DNA of 64,000 nucleotides. It comes from CBFHMJ01 sp965656875. GTDB taxonomy: Bacteria; Pseudomonadota; Gammaproteobacteria; Enterobacterales; Alteromonadaceae. Both the position numbers and the translations under genes were made by a program. How positions within the stretch are numbered: the stretch's first letter is position 1; each line of letters opens with the position of its first letter. Below are positions 25,647 through 35,179 of the stretch, one piece after another. The stretch is taken from NCBI GenBank assembly GCA_965656875.1, contig CBFHMJ010000015.1, positions 1-64,000 on the forward strand, in the 5' to 3' direction. Below the pieces are notes generated by a model. It was given only the letters and a program-made list of their open reading frames with translations, was not told where the DNA came from and searched no databases.

Positions 25647-27110
25647 CTAAGATGAACAGCTTATCGCGAGAGACTTTCCCCAATCTGGTGGCAGTTGCGC
25701 GTGTTTTTCGTACTCGGGTTGTTCATCAAATGGTTTTTCCAGGACAATTGAGAGCTCATTGACGAGAGAAAAATCCCCATTTTCTGCTTTTTCAATGGCC
25801 TGTTGTGCTAAGTAATTGCGCAGTATGTATTTGGGATTATGTTGATTCATCAACGTCTGTTTTTCTTCCTGAGAGAGAGATTGTCGAGCCAAACGACTTC
25901 TATACTTTTCTGCCCAGTTATCAAATGCTTGTTTTGAGAAAAACTGATTCCGAAGGAAGTCATTATTGCCACCTACATCGAACAGCGCCAGGTTGCGGAA
26001 GAAGGTGGTGTAATCAGGGTGATTGGCATTGAGTAAATTTATTAGCTCAGTGATGAGCTCTTCATCTTCAGGCAATACTTGCATCAAACCCAGCTTCTTA
26101 CTCATCAACAAATTATAGTGAGAGTGGTAGTGCGGATAAAAGGTTTCCAGAATGTCGTTTAATGCATCGGTTGAAATAAATGGGGTTAAGGCATAGGCCA
26201 GCGCTGATAAATTCCATAATGCAATTTTAGGCTGCTGATCAAAAGCATACCGACCAGAATAATCCGAATGATTACAAATGAATCCTGCACTGTAATCGTC
26301 CATAAAACCAAATGGTCCATAGTCGAAGGTAATCCCCAGTATCGACATGTTATCCGTGTTCATTACGCCATGAGCAAATCCGACTGTTTGCCACTTAGCA
26401 ACCATCTCAGCGGTAGATTTAATAACCTGAGTGAGCATTGCAAGGCAGGGATTGTCGGCGTCTTTAGCATCAGGAAAGTGATGTTCGATCACATAATCAA
26501 CCAGTGTTTTCAGGTGTTCATGTTGTTGGTTATAAAAGAAATGTTCAAAGTGACCAAATCTGATATGACTTTGAGCAACACGAATAACTGTGGCGGCAGT
26601 TTCTGGCATTTCTCGTAAAACGCGTTCGTCACTACCGGTAAGAGATAAAGCCCGACTGGTTGGAATGCCTAAATGATACATCGCTTCGCTACATAAATAC
26701 TCGCGAATGCTGGAGCGAAGTACGGCTCTTCCATCTGCTGAACGTGAATAAGGCGTTGGACCTGCACCTTTCAGGTGTAAATCCCACTTCTGTCCGTCTG
26801 TCGCAATGATTTCCCCCAGAAGTAAGCCTCTACCATCACCGAGATGGGGATTAAATGAACCAAACTGATGTCCGGCATATTTCATTGCAAGTGGATTCAT
26901 GCCGGGAAAAGGCTGATGACCGGAAAGATAGTAGGCGAGATCGGGAGCTGATAGCTGTTCTTCAGTAAACCCAAAAGCGCGAGCTAATGGTTGATTGAAA
27001 GCTATCAACACCGGGTTACTGGTTGGTGTTGGTGGCTGCGCCGTAAAAAACGGCGAAGGAAGCGTGCTATAGGTATTGTTAAATTCAAGGTTTGAAAAAT
27101 CAGTAGCCAT
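25647..27110 (-). CDS. selO: Protein adenylyltransferase SelO (YdiU)
   Basis: A pseudokinase-fold enzyme that transfers AMP to Ser/Thr/Tyr of target proteins during redox stress. It is 487 residues. Diagnostic blocks are YAGHQFGSFNPHLGDGRGLLLGE, KGAGPTPYSRSADGRAVLRSS and HGVMNTDNMSILGITFDYGPFGFMD. It ends SCSS, the C-terminal Cys motif that corresponds to the Sec-containing tail of mitochondrial SelO. It is upstream of nothing in its direction; trhO lies 21 bp upstream on the same strand, so the two are probably cotranscribed. Confidence 0.95.
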   Translation of the reverse strand: MATDFSNLEFNNTYSTLPSPFFTAQPPTPTSNPVLIAFNQPLARAFGFTEEQLSAPDLAYYLSGHQPFPGMNPLAMKYAGHQFGSFNPHLGDGRGLLLGEIIATDGQKWDLHLKGAGPTPYSRSADGRAVLRSSIREYLCSEAMYHLGIPTSRALSLTGSDERVLREMPETAATVIRVAQSHIRFGHFEHFFYNQQHEHLKTLVDYVIEHHFPDAKDADNPCLAMLTQVIKSTAEMVAKWQTVGFAHGVMNTDNMSILGITFDYGPFGFMDDYSAGFICNHSDYSGRYAFDQQPKIALWNLSALAYALTPFISTDALNDILETFYPHYHSHYNLLMSKKLGLMQVLPEDEELITELINLLNANHPDYTTFFRNLALFDVGGNNDFLRNQFFSKQAFDNWAEKYRSRLARQSLSQEEKQTLMNQHNPKYILRNYLAQQAIEKAENGDFSLVNELSIVLEKPFDEQPEYEKHAQLPPDWGKSLAISCSS

Positions 27111-27130
27111 AACAAGCCTCCGGACAAGAA

Positions 27131-28105
27131 TTAAGAGTTATTGGATTGTTGTTCTTTCGCTTGTTTCTTTTCTTGCTGTCGTTGTGAAATTAAGGAGGTC
27201 ACTTCTGCTCCAATATGAGTTTCACCACGTTTTTTAGCCAGTTCCATTTGACGCTGACGTTCTTCAAATCGAGCGCGCTGTTTATCTGTCACTTTGTCAT
27301 AGCAATGTGGGCAGCTCACACCCGCTTCAAAATACTTACTTTGTTTATCTTCTTCAGTAATCGGTAAGCGGCAGGCATGACATGAATCGTAAGAGCCTTT
27401 CTCAAGCTGGTGATTAACGGTGGTGCGGTTATCAAATACAAAGCATTCACCTTCCCACAAGCTATCCTCTTCTGGTACATCTTCAAGGTACTTCAGAATG
27501 CCGCCTTCAAGATGATAGACCTCTTCAAATCCTTGTTCTTTCATGTAAGCGGTCGATTTTTCACAGCGGATACCACCTGTACAGAACATCGCGACTTTTT
27601 TATGTTTATCAGGGTTAAGATTTTTCTCGGCGTACTCAGGAAATTCACGGAAAGAATCGGTATTAGGATTGACGGCATGCTTAAACGTGCCGATTTGAAC
27701 TTCGTAATCGTTACGGGTGTCGATCACGACGACTTCAGGATCTGAAATTAATGCATTCCAGTCTTCTGGCTTTACATAAGTGCCGACAACTTTTCGAGGA
27801 TCAAGCCCTTCAACGCCCATCGTCACGATTTCTTTCTTCAGTTTTACTTTCGTTCGATAAAACGGCTGCTGCTCATCAAAGGATTCTTTATAAACAATAT
27901 CTTTTAATCGTTCGTCTTGTCGAAACCAGTTAAGTAGTGCATCAATTCCTTCTCTACTGCCTGATACTGTGCCGTTAATACCTTCTTTTGCCAGCAGTAA
28001 TGTGCCTTTTATGTCATTTTCTTTCATGACGTTTTGTAGCGGCGCTCGAATTGCTTCGTAGTCATCGAGAGCAACAAACTTATATAAAGCACAAATAACA
28101 AACAT
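27131..28105 (-). CDS. trhO: tRNA uridine(34) hydroxylase TrhO (YceA)
   Basis: Forms 5-hydroxyuridine at the wobble position of tRNAs using O2. It is a rhodanese-domain protein of 324 residues, slightly short of the usual 350. The order is: N-terminal acylphosphatase-like domain (KEGINGTVSGS), rhodanese domain with the active-site loop CTGGIRCEKS, and a C-terminal cysteine-rich zinc-like region (CHACRLP... CPHCYD). Probably the first gene of the trhO-selO unit. Confidence 0.94.
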   Translation of the reverse strand: MFVICALYKFVALDDYEAIRAPLQNVMKENDIKGTLLLAKEGINGTVSGSREGIDALLNWFRQDERLKDIVYKESFDEQQPFYRTKVKLKKEIVTMGVEGLDPRKVVGTYVKPEDWNALISDPEVVVIDTRNDYEVQIGTFKHAVNPNTDSFREFPEYAEKNLNPDKHKKVAMFCTGGIRCEKSTAYMKEQGFEEVYHLEGGILKYLEDVPEEDSLWEGECFVFDNRTTVNHQLEKGSYDSCHACRLPITEEDKQSKYFEAGVSCPHCYDKVTDKQRARFEERQRQMELAKKRGETHIGAEVTSLISQRQQEKKQAKEQQSNNS

Positions 28106-28296
28106 GGAACCGAATACTCCTGAATAGATAATGTCGAATAAATAAAAGGGGATATTTTACCGGATCAGGTTCGTGGATGTTATACCAAATTATCAAATAG
28201 AGGATTTTTTACGCGTTTAAAGCGGTAAGGGCAGAGAAGGGAGGTTAACAGGGGCTGATACCCTCCCAGATAGTCAGGATATTATGTCGAAAAAAG

Positions 28297-28719
28297 TTAG
28301 GAGAGCTGTGCGGATTCAGGGATCCGGGTTTTGTGTAAATGGACCCATTCAAGACCATTCACATTATTGTAATTACGACGGAAAATAGCGGTATTCAGAT
28401 GACCACGATTCTCACGTCGATCTTGTTGCCATTCTTCAAAAGTTGCCATGACCAGATCGCCAGCCAGTTCTTTTTCTTCGACGTTTTTGATTTCTATACG
28501 GTAAGGGTGTTGACCCTGAAACCCATAAGCGCTTTGTAAATCTTTAATCAATGAAGCTTTGTCGCTGGTTGCGCCATTGGGAGGGATTACGGTGAATTCG
28601 TCACTGGTTACGTGTTCGAAGCGGTTCAGATTTTCTTCGGTATTATCCAAACGTGCCGTGAACCAGTTTTCAAAAAATTGGTGTAGCTCCACGACTTCTT
28701 TCAATACATTTTTTTCCAT
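28297..28719 (-). CDS. NTF2/SnoaL-like protein (DUF4440-like)
   Basis: A 140-residue cone-shaped NTF2-fold protein. Hallmarks are the N-terminal helix with FFENWFTARLDN, FEHVTSDEFTVIPPNG, and the C-terminal strands FEEWQQDRRENRGHLNTAIFRR ending in WVHLHKTRIP. No signal peptide. The ATG at 28719 has GGAGA 6-7 nt upstream; the longer ORF to 28809 lacks one. Function is unknown: such proteins range from ketosteroid isomerase-like enzymes to ligand carriers. Confidence 0.75.
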   Translation of the reverse strand: MEKNVLKEVVELHQFFENWFTARLDNTEENLNRFEHVTSDEFTVIPPNGATSDKASLIKDLQSAYGFQGQHPYRIEIKNVEEKELAGDLVMATFEEWQQDRRENRGHLNTAIFRRNYNNVNGLEWVHLHKTRIPESAQLS

Positions 28720-29371
28720 ACTGAGGTCTCCGGTTGTCGTTTTTATTGGCTGAGCAGACTGTGTTTCCGTTACATACTCAGCCTGGTTTAGCTTTTGAGC
28801 TTTTGCCACCCCGACCCAGGCTCAAAATGAACAACAGCACAATAAAAACGTTTCGTCTCAATAAGTTATCTTTGTTTGTAATAAATGCTTCTAACTATAT
28901 GATTTATTAATTCAAAACGTCATATAGTGATAGATTTACTGCGTTTTGGTTTAAATACTTCTTAAGGGCTTATTTTGTTAGATTAAGCCAATGCCTGTAT
29001 TAAATACCTAAACACTGAATCCGGTCAATGACGGTGGAATTCCGTGAGATTGAATTCGTTGAATTGTTCATTTTAAAACCAGCTAAGTTACAGATATCTA
29101 ATGACTAAGTGTCTCTTAGATCGTTTTTGCATGAAAACGTGTTAGTTTTGGATAAAAAACAGGGTTGTTTTAATTATGTTTTTTATTTGGATCTTGATGG
29201 TATTAAAAATGTAAATATATTGTTTTATATTTTATTTTACCTATTGGTTTATAGGTAAAAAATTGTACATAAAGATAGAGAAAAGTATTTAAGTTAAAAT
29301 TTAAATATAAAGGGTGATTTTTGGTGCTTAACTGTTACGTCGCTATATGTTTTTCTGGCTAATGACTGAAA
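28720..29371. other. AT-rich gene-free region
   Basis: About 650 bp between the NTF2-like gene and the terminator of the Mo-hydroxylase operon. The stretch 29100-29340 is strongly AT-rich with A and T runs and no usable ORF on either strand. It holds the promoter of the NTF2-like gene. I see no tRNA, repeat family or riboswitch pattern. Confidence 0.5.
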
Positions 29372-29401
29372 ATAAAAAATGCCCTGTTGGTAGAACAGGG
29401 C
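29372..29401 (-). terminator. Terminator of the Mo-hydroxylase operon
   Basis: On the minus strand an 8-bp stem (GCCCTGTT / AACAGGGC) with a 5-nt loop is followed by ATTTTTTATTTT. Classical form, 36 bp past the large-subunit stop. Confidence 0.88.
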
Positions 29402-29436
29402 ACTGGTGATTTTATTACCAGAGTATGTCCTGGTTG

Positions 29437-31686
29437 TTAAACAATACCATATTGACTCAGTGGTAAGTTGCGGTACCGTTTCCCGGTGGCATTAAAGATT
29501 GCATTGGTTAGTGCTGGTGCGAATGGAGGAACGCCTGGTTCGCCCACACCAGCTGGAATTTCGTTTGTCTGCACCTGGTAAACATTGACGACAGGCGCTT
29601 CTTGTATACGCAATAAAGGATAATCATCAAAGTTACTTTGCTCGACAATGCCGTTTCGAGCGGTTATTTCGCCATGAAGTGCAAAGCTCGCAGAGAAGAC
29701 GGCTGCGCCAGCCATTTGTGATTCAACCCGTTCTGGATTGAGTATCTTTCCGCAATCAACGGCGGTATCAACTTGTTCAATCTTCAGTTTTCCGTCGTTA
29801 AATGAGACTTCAACCATAGTGGCCACGTAGGTACAGAAGCTTCGATGTGCGGCTATTCCAATACCATGACCAGGTTTTAGTTTTCTATTCCATTGGCCTT
29901 TTTCTGCAACCTGGCGAATCACATTCTTTAATCGTGCAGTGTCTACCGGGTATTGCTCCAGTGAGTCACCGTAGTTCCAGTAATCGTAACCATCTTCCTT
30001 AAAGTTGATGTGTCGATCTTCACCAATCAATTCAAGCAAGAAATCTTTAGAGTCTCGTCCGGCTGCATTCGCGAGTTCGTCAGCAAACGAGCTTGCAGCG
30101 AATGCGTTATTGATATTTGTCACGGAACGAAGCCAGCCAATGCGGTAAAAGGACTCCGATTCTCCGTTATTAATGAGAATGTTTGGGATATCAAATGGCA
30201 TGTCTCCCTGACCCAGCGAATCACCACCAGCTTTTTTCTCTTCTGCGTTGAAGGTAAAACCAATCGGATGATTAACCATGCTGTGGTGCCAGCTGGTGAC
30301 TTTACCATTTTCGTCCAGGGTTCCTTTCAGTGTTTGATAGCTGGGACTATGGTAGTAGCCATGCTTGATTTCGTCTTCACGCGTCCAAAGAACTTTCACC
30401 GCTTTTTTTGTCTTGTTTGCCAACCACGCTGCTTCAGCTACAAAATCTGGTTTGGATTTCCGACCAAATCCACCACCCAGTAACGTGACGTTAATGATGA
30501 CTTTTTCTTTGTCTTCTATACCTAGCAATGAGGCGACAGTGCGCTGTGAAGACTGAGGTGTCTGTGTGCAAGCCCAGCATTCAATGCCATCTTTGGTTAC
30601 GCGGGCTGTTGCCGCTGGCGGCTCCATAGTGGTGTGAGCAATACCGCCGACGTAATACTCGGCTTCCAGTGTTTTACTGGCTTTTGCCTGTGCATTCGCG
30701 ATATCTCCGCGCTTGCGGATGAGGTGAGGTGGATTTTCCAGTGCCTTTTTGAATACAGCTTTGTGTTCTTCCGTGTTGTGGGTTTGATAGTCGCCGTGAT
30801 CCCACTCTATTTTAAGCGCTTCCCGGCCCTTCATGGCAGCCCATGTGTTGGTCGCTAAAACGGCGATACCACCTAATGGTTTAAACAGAGCGGGCGGTGT
30901 AAGCGTTGGCATTTCAACAACCTCAACAACGCCTGGAATCTTCAACGCTTCTGAAGCATCAAAAGATTTTGGTTTGCCAAACAAAACAGGTGGACGAGCG
31001 ATAACGGCAATGTGTAGATCATCAAGTTGAACATCGTAACCGTATGTGGTGTTACCAGTGACGATATCTTTGCCATCAAGTAATTTAATATCTTTACGGC
31101 CAATATAGCGTTGTTTGTTTTCAGGCTTAAGTTGCAGCGTTTCTTTTGCTGGCACATCCAGTTCGGCGGCGGCTTTTACGACCTCGGCAAAATCTAATGT
31201 TTTACCTGATGGTTTATGAGTAATGACATGGTTGTAAACTTCACACTCTTCCGGCTTCACGCCCCAATGATTTGCGGCTGCTTGTTGCAGCATGGTGCGA
31301 GCCGTTGCACCAGCTTCTCTCAGCCTACGATAATTGCGGCGAACGCTTCGGCTGCCATCGGTGTTTTGGCTGCCATATTTTTCGTCAGCTATGGCTTGCT
31401 CCACGGTTACTCGATCCCAGTCAGCTTCCATTTCGTCAGCGATTAACAAAGGTAGTGTGCTACGAACACCCTGACCCATCTCTGAACGATGACAGATAAT
31501 TGTGACCTGGCCTTTACTATCAATCGATACAAAAACATCGGGAGAAAAACTGAAGCTTTCATCATCGCTGGCATGTTCAGGCATTTTTGCATGTGCGCTG
31601 TCCAGCTCGATACCTAACAACAGCCCGGCAGAAACTGCAGATAAGCCAAACATGAAACGACGGCGACTCAGATTTTGAATAGACAT
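29437..31686 (-). CDS. Periplasmic molybdenum hydroxylase large subunit (IorB-like)
   Basis: Xanthine-oxidase-family catalytic subunit of the isoquinoline 1-oxidoreductase / periplasmic aldehyde dehydrogenase type, 749 residues, expected to bind Mo-MCD. A Tat signal (SRRRFMFGLSAVSAGLLLG, from residue 7) shows export. The GGGFGRKSKPDF stretch near the middle binds cofactor, and the C-terminal GVGEPGVPPFAPAL contains the catalytic Glu of the family. The start at 31686 has a near-perfect AAGGAGGTGAAGT site and shares a base with the small-subunit stop (TAATG). No FAD subunit is encoded, and the Fe-S subunit lacks a cytochrome partner here. Likely an aldehyde or N-heterocycle dehydrogenase; substrate unknown. 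Confidence 0.9.
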   Translation of the reverse strand: MSIQNLSRRRFMFGLSAVSAGLLLGIELDSAHAKMPEHASDDESFSFSPDVFVSIDSKGQVTIICHRSEMGQGVRSTLPLLIADEMEADWDRVTVEQAIADEKYGSQNTDGSRSVRRNYRRLREAGATARTMLQQAAANHWGVKPEECEVYNHVITHKPSGKTLDFAEVVKAAAELDVPAKETLQLKPENKQRYIGRKDIKLLDGKDIVTGNTTYGYDVQLDDLHIAVIARPPVLFGKPKSFDASEALKIPGVVEVVEMPTLTPPALFKPLGGIAVLATNTWAAMKGREALKIEWDHGDYQTHNTEEHKAVFKKALENPPHLIRKRGDIANAQAKASKTLEAEYYVGGIAHTTMEPPAATARVTKDGIECWACTQTPQSSQRTVASLLGIEDKEKVIINVTLLGGGFGRKSKPDFVAEAAWLANKTKKAVKVLWTREDEIKHGYYHSPSYQTLKGTLDENGKVTSWHHSMVNHPIGFTFNAEEKKAGGDSLGQGDMPFDIPNILINNGESESFYRIGWLRSVTNINNAFAASSFADELANAAGRDSKDFLLELIGEDRHINFKEDGYDYWNYGDSLEQYPVDTARLKNVIRQVAEKGQWNRKLKPGHGIGIAAHRSFCTYVATMVEVSFNDGKLKIEQVDTAVDCGKILNPERVESQMAGAAVFSASFALHGEITARNGIVEQSNFDDYPLLRIQEAPVVNVYQVQTNEIPAGVGEPGVPPFAPALTNAIFNATGKRYRNLPLSQYGIV

Positions 31687-32150
31687 TACTTCACCTCCTT
31701 CGCTAACGTTGCTGCATGATTGATGGCTTGCTTGATTCTTGGATAGGTTCCACAGCGGCAAAGGTTTCCAGACATCGCATTATCAATATCTGTTTCGCTG
31801 GGTGATGCGTTGGCTTTTAGCAAGGCTGCAGCAGACATAATCTGGCCCGCCTGACAGTAACCGCACTGCGGTACATTTAATTCAAGCCAGGCTTGCTGAA
31901 CCGGATGGTCAGCTTCTTCAGACAGACCTTCAATGGTGGTAATTGATTTGTTTGCGGCGATTGATACAGGTGTCAGGCATGAGCGAACGGGTTGGTCGTC
32001 TATATGGACCGTACAGGCTCCACAAAGGCCTTTTCCGCATCCAAATTTACTGCCTGTTAAATTGAGAATATCTCGAATTACCCACAGTAATGGCATATCT
32101 GGAGCAACATCCAGTTTATGCGGTTTGCCATTCACGGTTAGTGAAATCAT
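31686..32150 (-). CDS. Mo-hydroxylase [2Fe-2S] small subunit (IorA-like)
   Basis: A 154-residue electron-transfer subunit with two [2Fe-2S] clusters. The plant-ferredoxin-like N-terminal cluster is at CGCGKGLCGACTVHID...RSC (C-x4-C-x2-C-x11-C style), and the C-terminal helical cluster at CGYCQAGQ...CRCGTYPRI. No signal sequence, so it probably travels with the Tat-bearing large subunit. Gene order small-large with a one-base overlap. Upstream lies the nucleotidyltransferase gene, 24 bp away. Confidence 0.93.
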   Translation of the reverse strand: MISLTVNGKPHKLDVAPDMPLLWVIRDILNLTGSKFGCGKGLCGACTVHIDDQPVRSCLTPVSIAANKSITTIEGLSEEADHPVQQAWLELNVPQCGYCQAGQIMSAAALLKANASPSETDIDNAMSGNLCRCGTYPRIKQAINHAATLAKEVK

Positions 32151-32174
32151 GTGGTTCCTCCGGTTTGCGTTTTA

Positions 32175-32786
32175 TTATTGTTGAATCGTGTTATTGAAAA
32201 CGGTTAACTGTTCTGGCGTGTCCAGATCATGTATTGCTCTTTCTAGCAGAACGAATTTAACTTTGTCTGGCTTTTTTTTGTAAATAAATTTAGCACCCTG
32301 ATGGGTTAGGTGACGAAGTGATTCGAATTCACTGGCAGGAAACAGTACTGGTGCCCCATGTGCCGTGGAATCTATCTTGTCGTATCGGCTGACAATAATG
32401 TGGTCTGGTGATTGTTGGCCAGCTGCAACGAGTTGTAATAAATCTTTCTGAATAAGTTGCCATTGATCACAAAGCAGAATCATTGCTGACTGTGTGTGAG
32501 AAGGCATTGCTTTAACACCTGCTGCAATATTCACTCCCATGCCTGTTTCCCATGAGTCATTGATAATGAACTGACAAACTTCTTCATTTGTCAGTTCTTC
32601 ACGCACCTGAGTTTCGATAGCACTTGCGTGAGCGCCCAGGACGCAAATGACATTGGGTGTAATTTGTTGCGCGAGTCTGATTTGACGAGTTAGTAGTGAT
32701 TGTGATCCATAGCGCACAAGCTGTTTGGCTTGCCCAAGTCGCGACGAATTTCCCGCAGCAGGAATGATGATGGTTAATGGGTTCAA
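32175..32786 (-). CDS. MocA-like molybdopterin nucleotidyltransferase
   Basis: A 203-residue NTP-transferase. The nucleotide loop is IIPAAGNSSRLGQAKQLV, and the metal-binding acidic motif LLCDQWQL follows near residue 110. Its place directly upstream of a Mo-hydroxylase pair points to CTP transfer to make the MCD form, as in MocA/PucB proteins, and it differs clearly from the MobA copy at 54 kb. CTP versus GTP preference is inferred from context rather than proved. A role limited to this enzyme is likely. Confidence 0.82.
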   Translation of the reverse strand: MNPLTIIIPAAGNSSRLGQAKQLVRYGSQSLLTRQIRLAQQITPNVICVLGAHASAIETQVREELTNEEVCQFIINDSWETGMGVNIAAGVKAMPSHTQSAMILLCDQWQLIQKDLLQLVAAGQQSPDHIIVSRYDKIDSTAHGAPVLFPASEFESLRHLTHQGAKFIYKKKPDKVKFVLLERAIHDLDTPEQLTVFNNTIQQ

Positions 32787-32912
32787 TTAAGGTCCTCCAG
32801 GAAACTGACTATAGTGTTGAAATCCCGGAATGTGCGTCGATTTGCGTTGAACTGCATTTTTTCCTGTTCAGTGAATAAATCTTGCTGAGTTATTCGATGC
32901 AATACCGGATAG

Positions 32913-34097
32913 TTAAGCCAGAGTCAGCGCATCTTGCCATTGCTCAACGAAGCGGTCGATATCACTAAAATTGTTATACATACCAAAAGAAGCACGAATA
33001 CAGTGTTTCAGCCCTAATGCATTTAGCAGTGGTTGAGCGCAGTGATGACCAGCCCTGACAGCAATGTTATTCATACCCAGTAAAGTTGCCATATCATGAC
33101 TGTGTAAAGCTTTACTGGTTAGCGATATGACGGGTAGATCAGGAGATGGTCTGGGAAGTAATTGAATATCGCTAATACTTTCTATGGATGACAGAAAATA
33201 AGACGTTAATTGATTCTCCCAGTCCAGTATCTCTTGATGTCCACATTCGTCGATAAAGTTGAGGGCTGCTGAAAGAGCAACAATAGCCACTATATCTGGA
33301 CTACCTGCCTCAAAACGTTCAATAGATGATATTAACTGATGATCGCGTGTTGTCACCGAGTTCACGATACCGCCGCCGAGTAGTAACGGGGAGAGCGAGT
33401 CAGGATCTGCAGCGTACAAAATGCCACAACCGGTCGTGCTGTAAAGTTTATGAGCAGAGAATACATAGTAGTCACAGCCCATATTTTTGACATTGACCGG
33501 AAGGTGAGCAATTGCTTGCGCACCGTCGACAAGCGTTCTAACACCTGCTTTTTTAGCTTTTTCAATGAAATGCTGAACGGGTTGTTCTGCGGCCAGTACA
33601 TTAGAGCTATGACTGAAAGCAAATAACTTACAGTTTTGTTGAAGCAGCACTTCTAACTGTGAATCATCTATCGTCCCTTCTTCTGTCACGGGCAAAACAT
33701 GAAGGGTTGCTCCTGTCAGCTGACAGATACGTTGCCACGGCAATATATTCGCGTGATGTTCTAACTCAGTAATTATTATAGAGTCTTCAGGTTTCAGTTC
33801 GTGTTGAATACTGGTCGCAACCTGGTTTATTGCCTCGGTTGTGCTTTTGCAAAATATAACGTGTTTTTCATCACTTTCGATGAAATTTGCGATTTGCTGT
33901 CTACACTGATGATAGATGTCATTTGCTTTTTCACTGAACGGATACATGCCTCGATGTGCATTTCCATGCCCGGAACTGAGGTAATGAGATACGGCATCAA
34001 TGACCGCTGAAGGCACCTGGCAGGATGACGCAGAATCGAGATAGATACAGTTTGTGTGTTGAATAGAGGGGAAATTGTTACGCCAGGGTGATTGCAT
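32913..34097 (-). CDS. Class V cysteine desulfurase, SufS/CsdA-type
   Basis: Removes sulfur from cysteine as a persulfide. The 394-residue protein (start ATG 34097; the ORF opens 54 codons earlier but with atypical sequence) carries ELEHHANILPWQ, the PLP lysine in SAHKLYSTTGCG and the persulfide cysteine in VRAGHHCAQPLLNALG, the SufS/CsdA form with a short active-site loop. No SufE or sufBCD genes are near. It is 125 bp upstream of the MocA-like gene in the same orientation, so it may belong to the Mo-hydroxylase cluster and supply the terminal sulfido ligand of the cofactor. General Fe-S supply is the alternative. Confidence 0.85.
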   Translation of the reverse strand: MQSPWRNNFPSIQHTNCIYLDSASSCQVPSAVIDAVSHYLSSGHGNAHRGMYPFSEKANDIYHQCRQQIANFIESDEKHVIFCKSTTEAINQVATSIQHELKPEDSIIITELEHHANILPWQRICQLTGATLHVLPVTEEGTIDDSQLEVLLQQNCKLFAFSHSSNVLAAEQPVQHFIEKAKKAGVRTLVDGAQAIAHLPVNVKNMGCDYYVFSAHKLYSTTGCGILYAADPDSLSPLLLGGGIVNSVTTRDHQLISSIERFEAGSPDIVAIVALSAALNFIDECGHQEILDWENQLTSYFLSSIESISDIQLLPRPSPDLPVISLTSKALHSHDMATLLGMNNIAVRAGHHCAQPLLNALGLKHCIRASFGMYNNFSDIDRFVEQWQDALTLA

Positions 34098-34278
34098 GGA
34101 AATTTCATTCAGTCGTTGATTGGTTGTTAAGTGTAAAGCTAACTGCCTGAATAAATCCAGTTTACCGCAGAGTAGAGTTTGAATGTAACGACAGTTGTTT
34201 GCGAGGAAAGCTATTTCGGCGGTGATAAGGTGCAATAAAATAGTCGGGGTACAGGTCAATTAATGTATTGGAAGGGAG

Positions 34279-34315
34279 CATCACCCCAAGGGGCTTAAAC
34301 TTCCCCTATATGATG
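34279..34315. other. Hairpin in the divergent csd / binding-protein region
   Basis: Nested pairs CATCA / TGATG (34279-34283 and 34311-34315) and AGGGG / CCCCT (34289-34293 and 34303-34307) form a two-part stem-loop between divergent genes. There is no T tract. It may be an operator or a leader structure of the plus-strand gene at 34402. Confidence 0.35.
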
Positions 34316-34401
34316 GAAGCTTTTAGGAAGCCAGGAGTCAGATTGTGCCGCTTTGATTGTTTCGCGGTTGTAGTTCTGTGCCTTATTTCATAACGCGGTG
34401 A

Positions 34402-35166
34402 ATGCTGATGAATTTTCTACGACACCTCATATTCATTTTGCTGTGCTGGCATTCATTGCCCTTGCATGCCAGTGAGCAACAGACCATTGATATAGCGGTT
34501 GGCAAAGCCATGAAACCGTTTGTTTTGGGAAATGGTCGCGGTATTTTAATCGATATTCTTCGTGAATCTTTTGCTCAGTCGAGCATTCAAATCAAATTCC
34601 ATTTCTATTCGAATGAAGAAGCTATGAGCGCGTTCGATGAGGGACGTGTTGATGCTGTTACCGTTGTTAAAAAAGGGATGGTTCAGGGGCACTTTTCCGA
34701 ACCTTATATTACGTTCCATAACTATGCCATTTTTATGAAAGATGGTTCAAAGGTCATAGAAAAAGTAGCTGATTTAGCTAATTATCGTGTCATCGGATTT
34801 AGTGGGGCGACCCGTTATCTGGGGCCTGAATTTAATCAGTTGGTTTTGTCAGGTTTGGATTACGTAGAAATCGTTAGTCAGTTTGATCAAGTGCGTGCAT
34901 TATTTGAAGGTCAGGCTGAAGTAGCTGTGATGGAAAAAACTATTTTTCAGTTTTTCTGGAAGCAATTAAGAAACCGTAACCCGGACGATATTCGCTATGC
35001 TCGCCCTGTTTCCTATTCAAATCTGTTTATACCAAACGACTATCACATTGCGTTTAAAACCCAGAAAGAAAAAGAAATTTTCAATAAGGGATATCGGCAT
35101 TTGGTTGATTCCGGGCGTATCAAGTTAATCTATGAACGATACACTCGTCTGCTGAGAACCTATTAA
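34402..35166 (+). CDS. Orphan periplasmic solute-binding protein (SBP_bac_3)
   Basis: A 254-residue exported protein. The signal peptide is MLMNFLRHLIFILLCWHSLPLHA. The mature region follows the amino-acid-binding-protein fold (family 3): IDIAVGKAMKPF near the N-terminus, DEGRVDAVTVVKKGM, SEPYITFHNYAIF and the closing lobe with AEVAVMEKTIF. No ABC permease or ATPase gene is adjacent. Such orphan proteins may be sensory or scavenger proteins. It differs from the pair at 48.6 and 50.3 kb but belongs to the same family. Confidence 0.78.
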   Translation: MLMNFLRHLIFILLCWHSLPLHASEQQTIDIAVGKAMKPFVLGNGRGILIDILRESFAQSSIQIKFHFYSNEEAMSAFDEGRVDAVTVVKKGMVQGHFSEPYITFHNYAIFMKDGSKVIEKVADLANYRVIGFSGATRYLGPEFNQLVLSGLDYVEIVSQFDQVRALFEGQAEVAVMEKTIFQFFWKQLRNRNPDDIRYARPVSYSNLFIPNDYHIAFKTQKEKEIFNKGYRHLVDSGRIKLIYERYTRLLRTY

Positions 35167-35179
35167 CAGATATCAGCTA

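Noticed and set aside
28810..29371. Possible small RNA in the AT-rich gap
   Set aside because: No promoter-terminator pair or stable structure was convincing.
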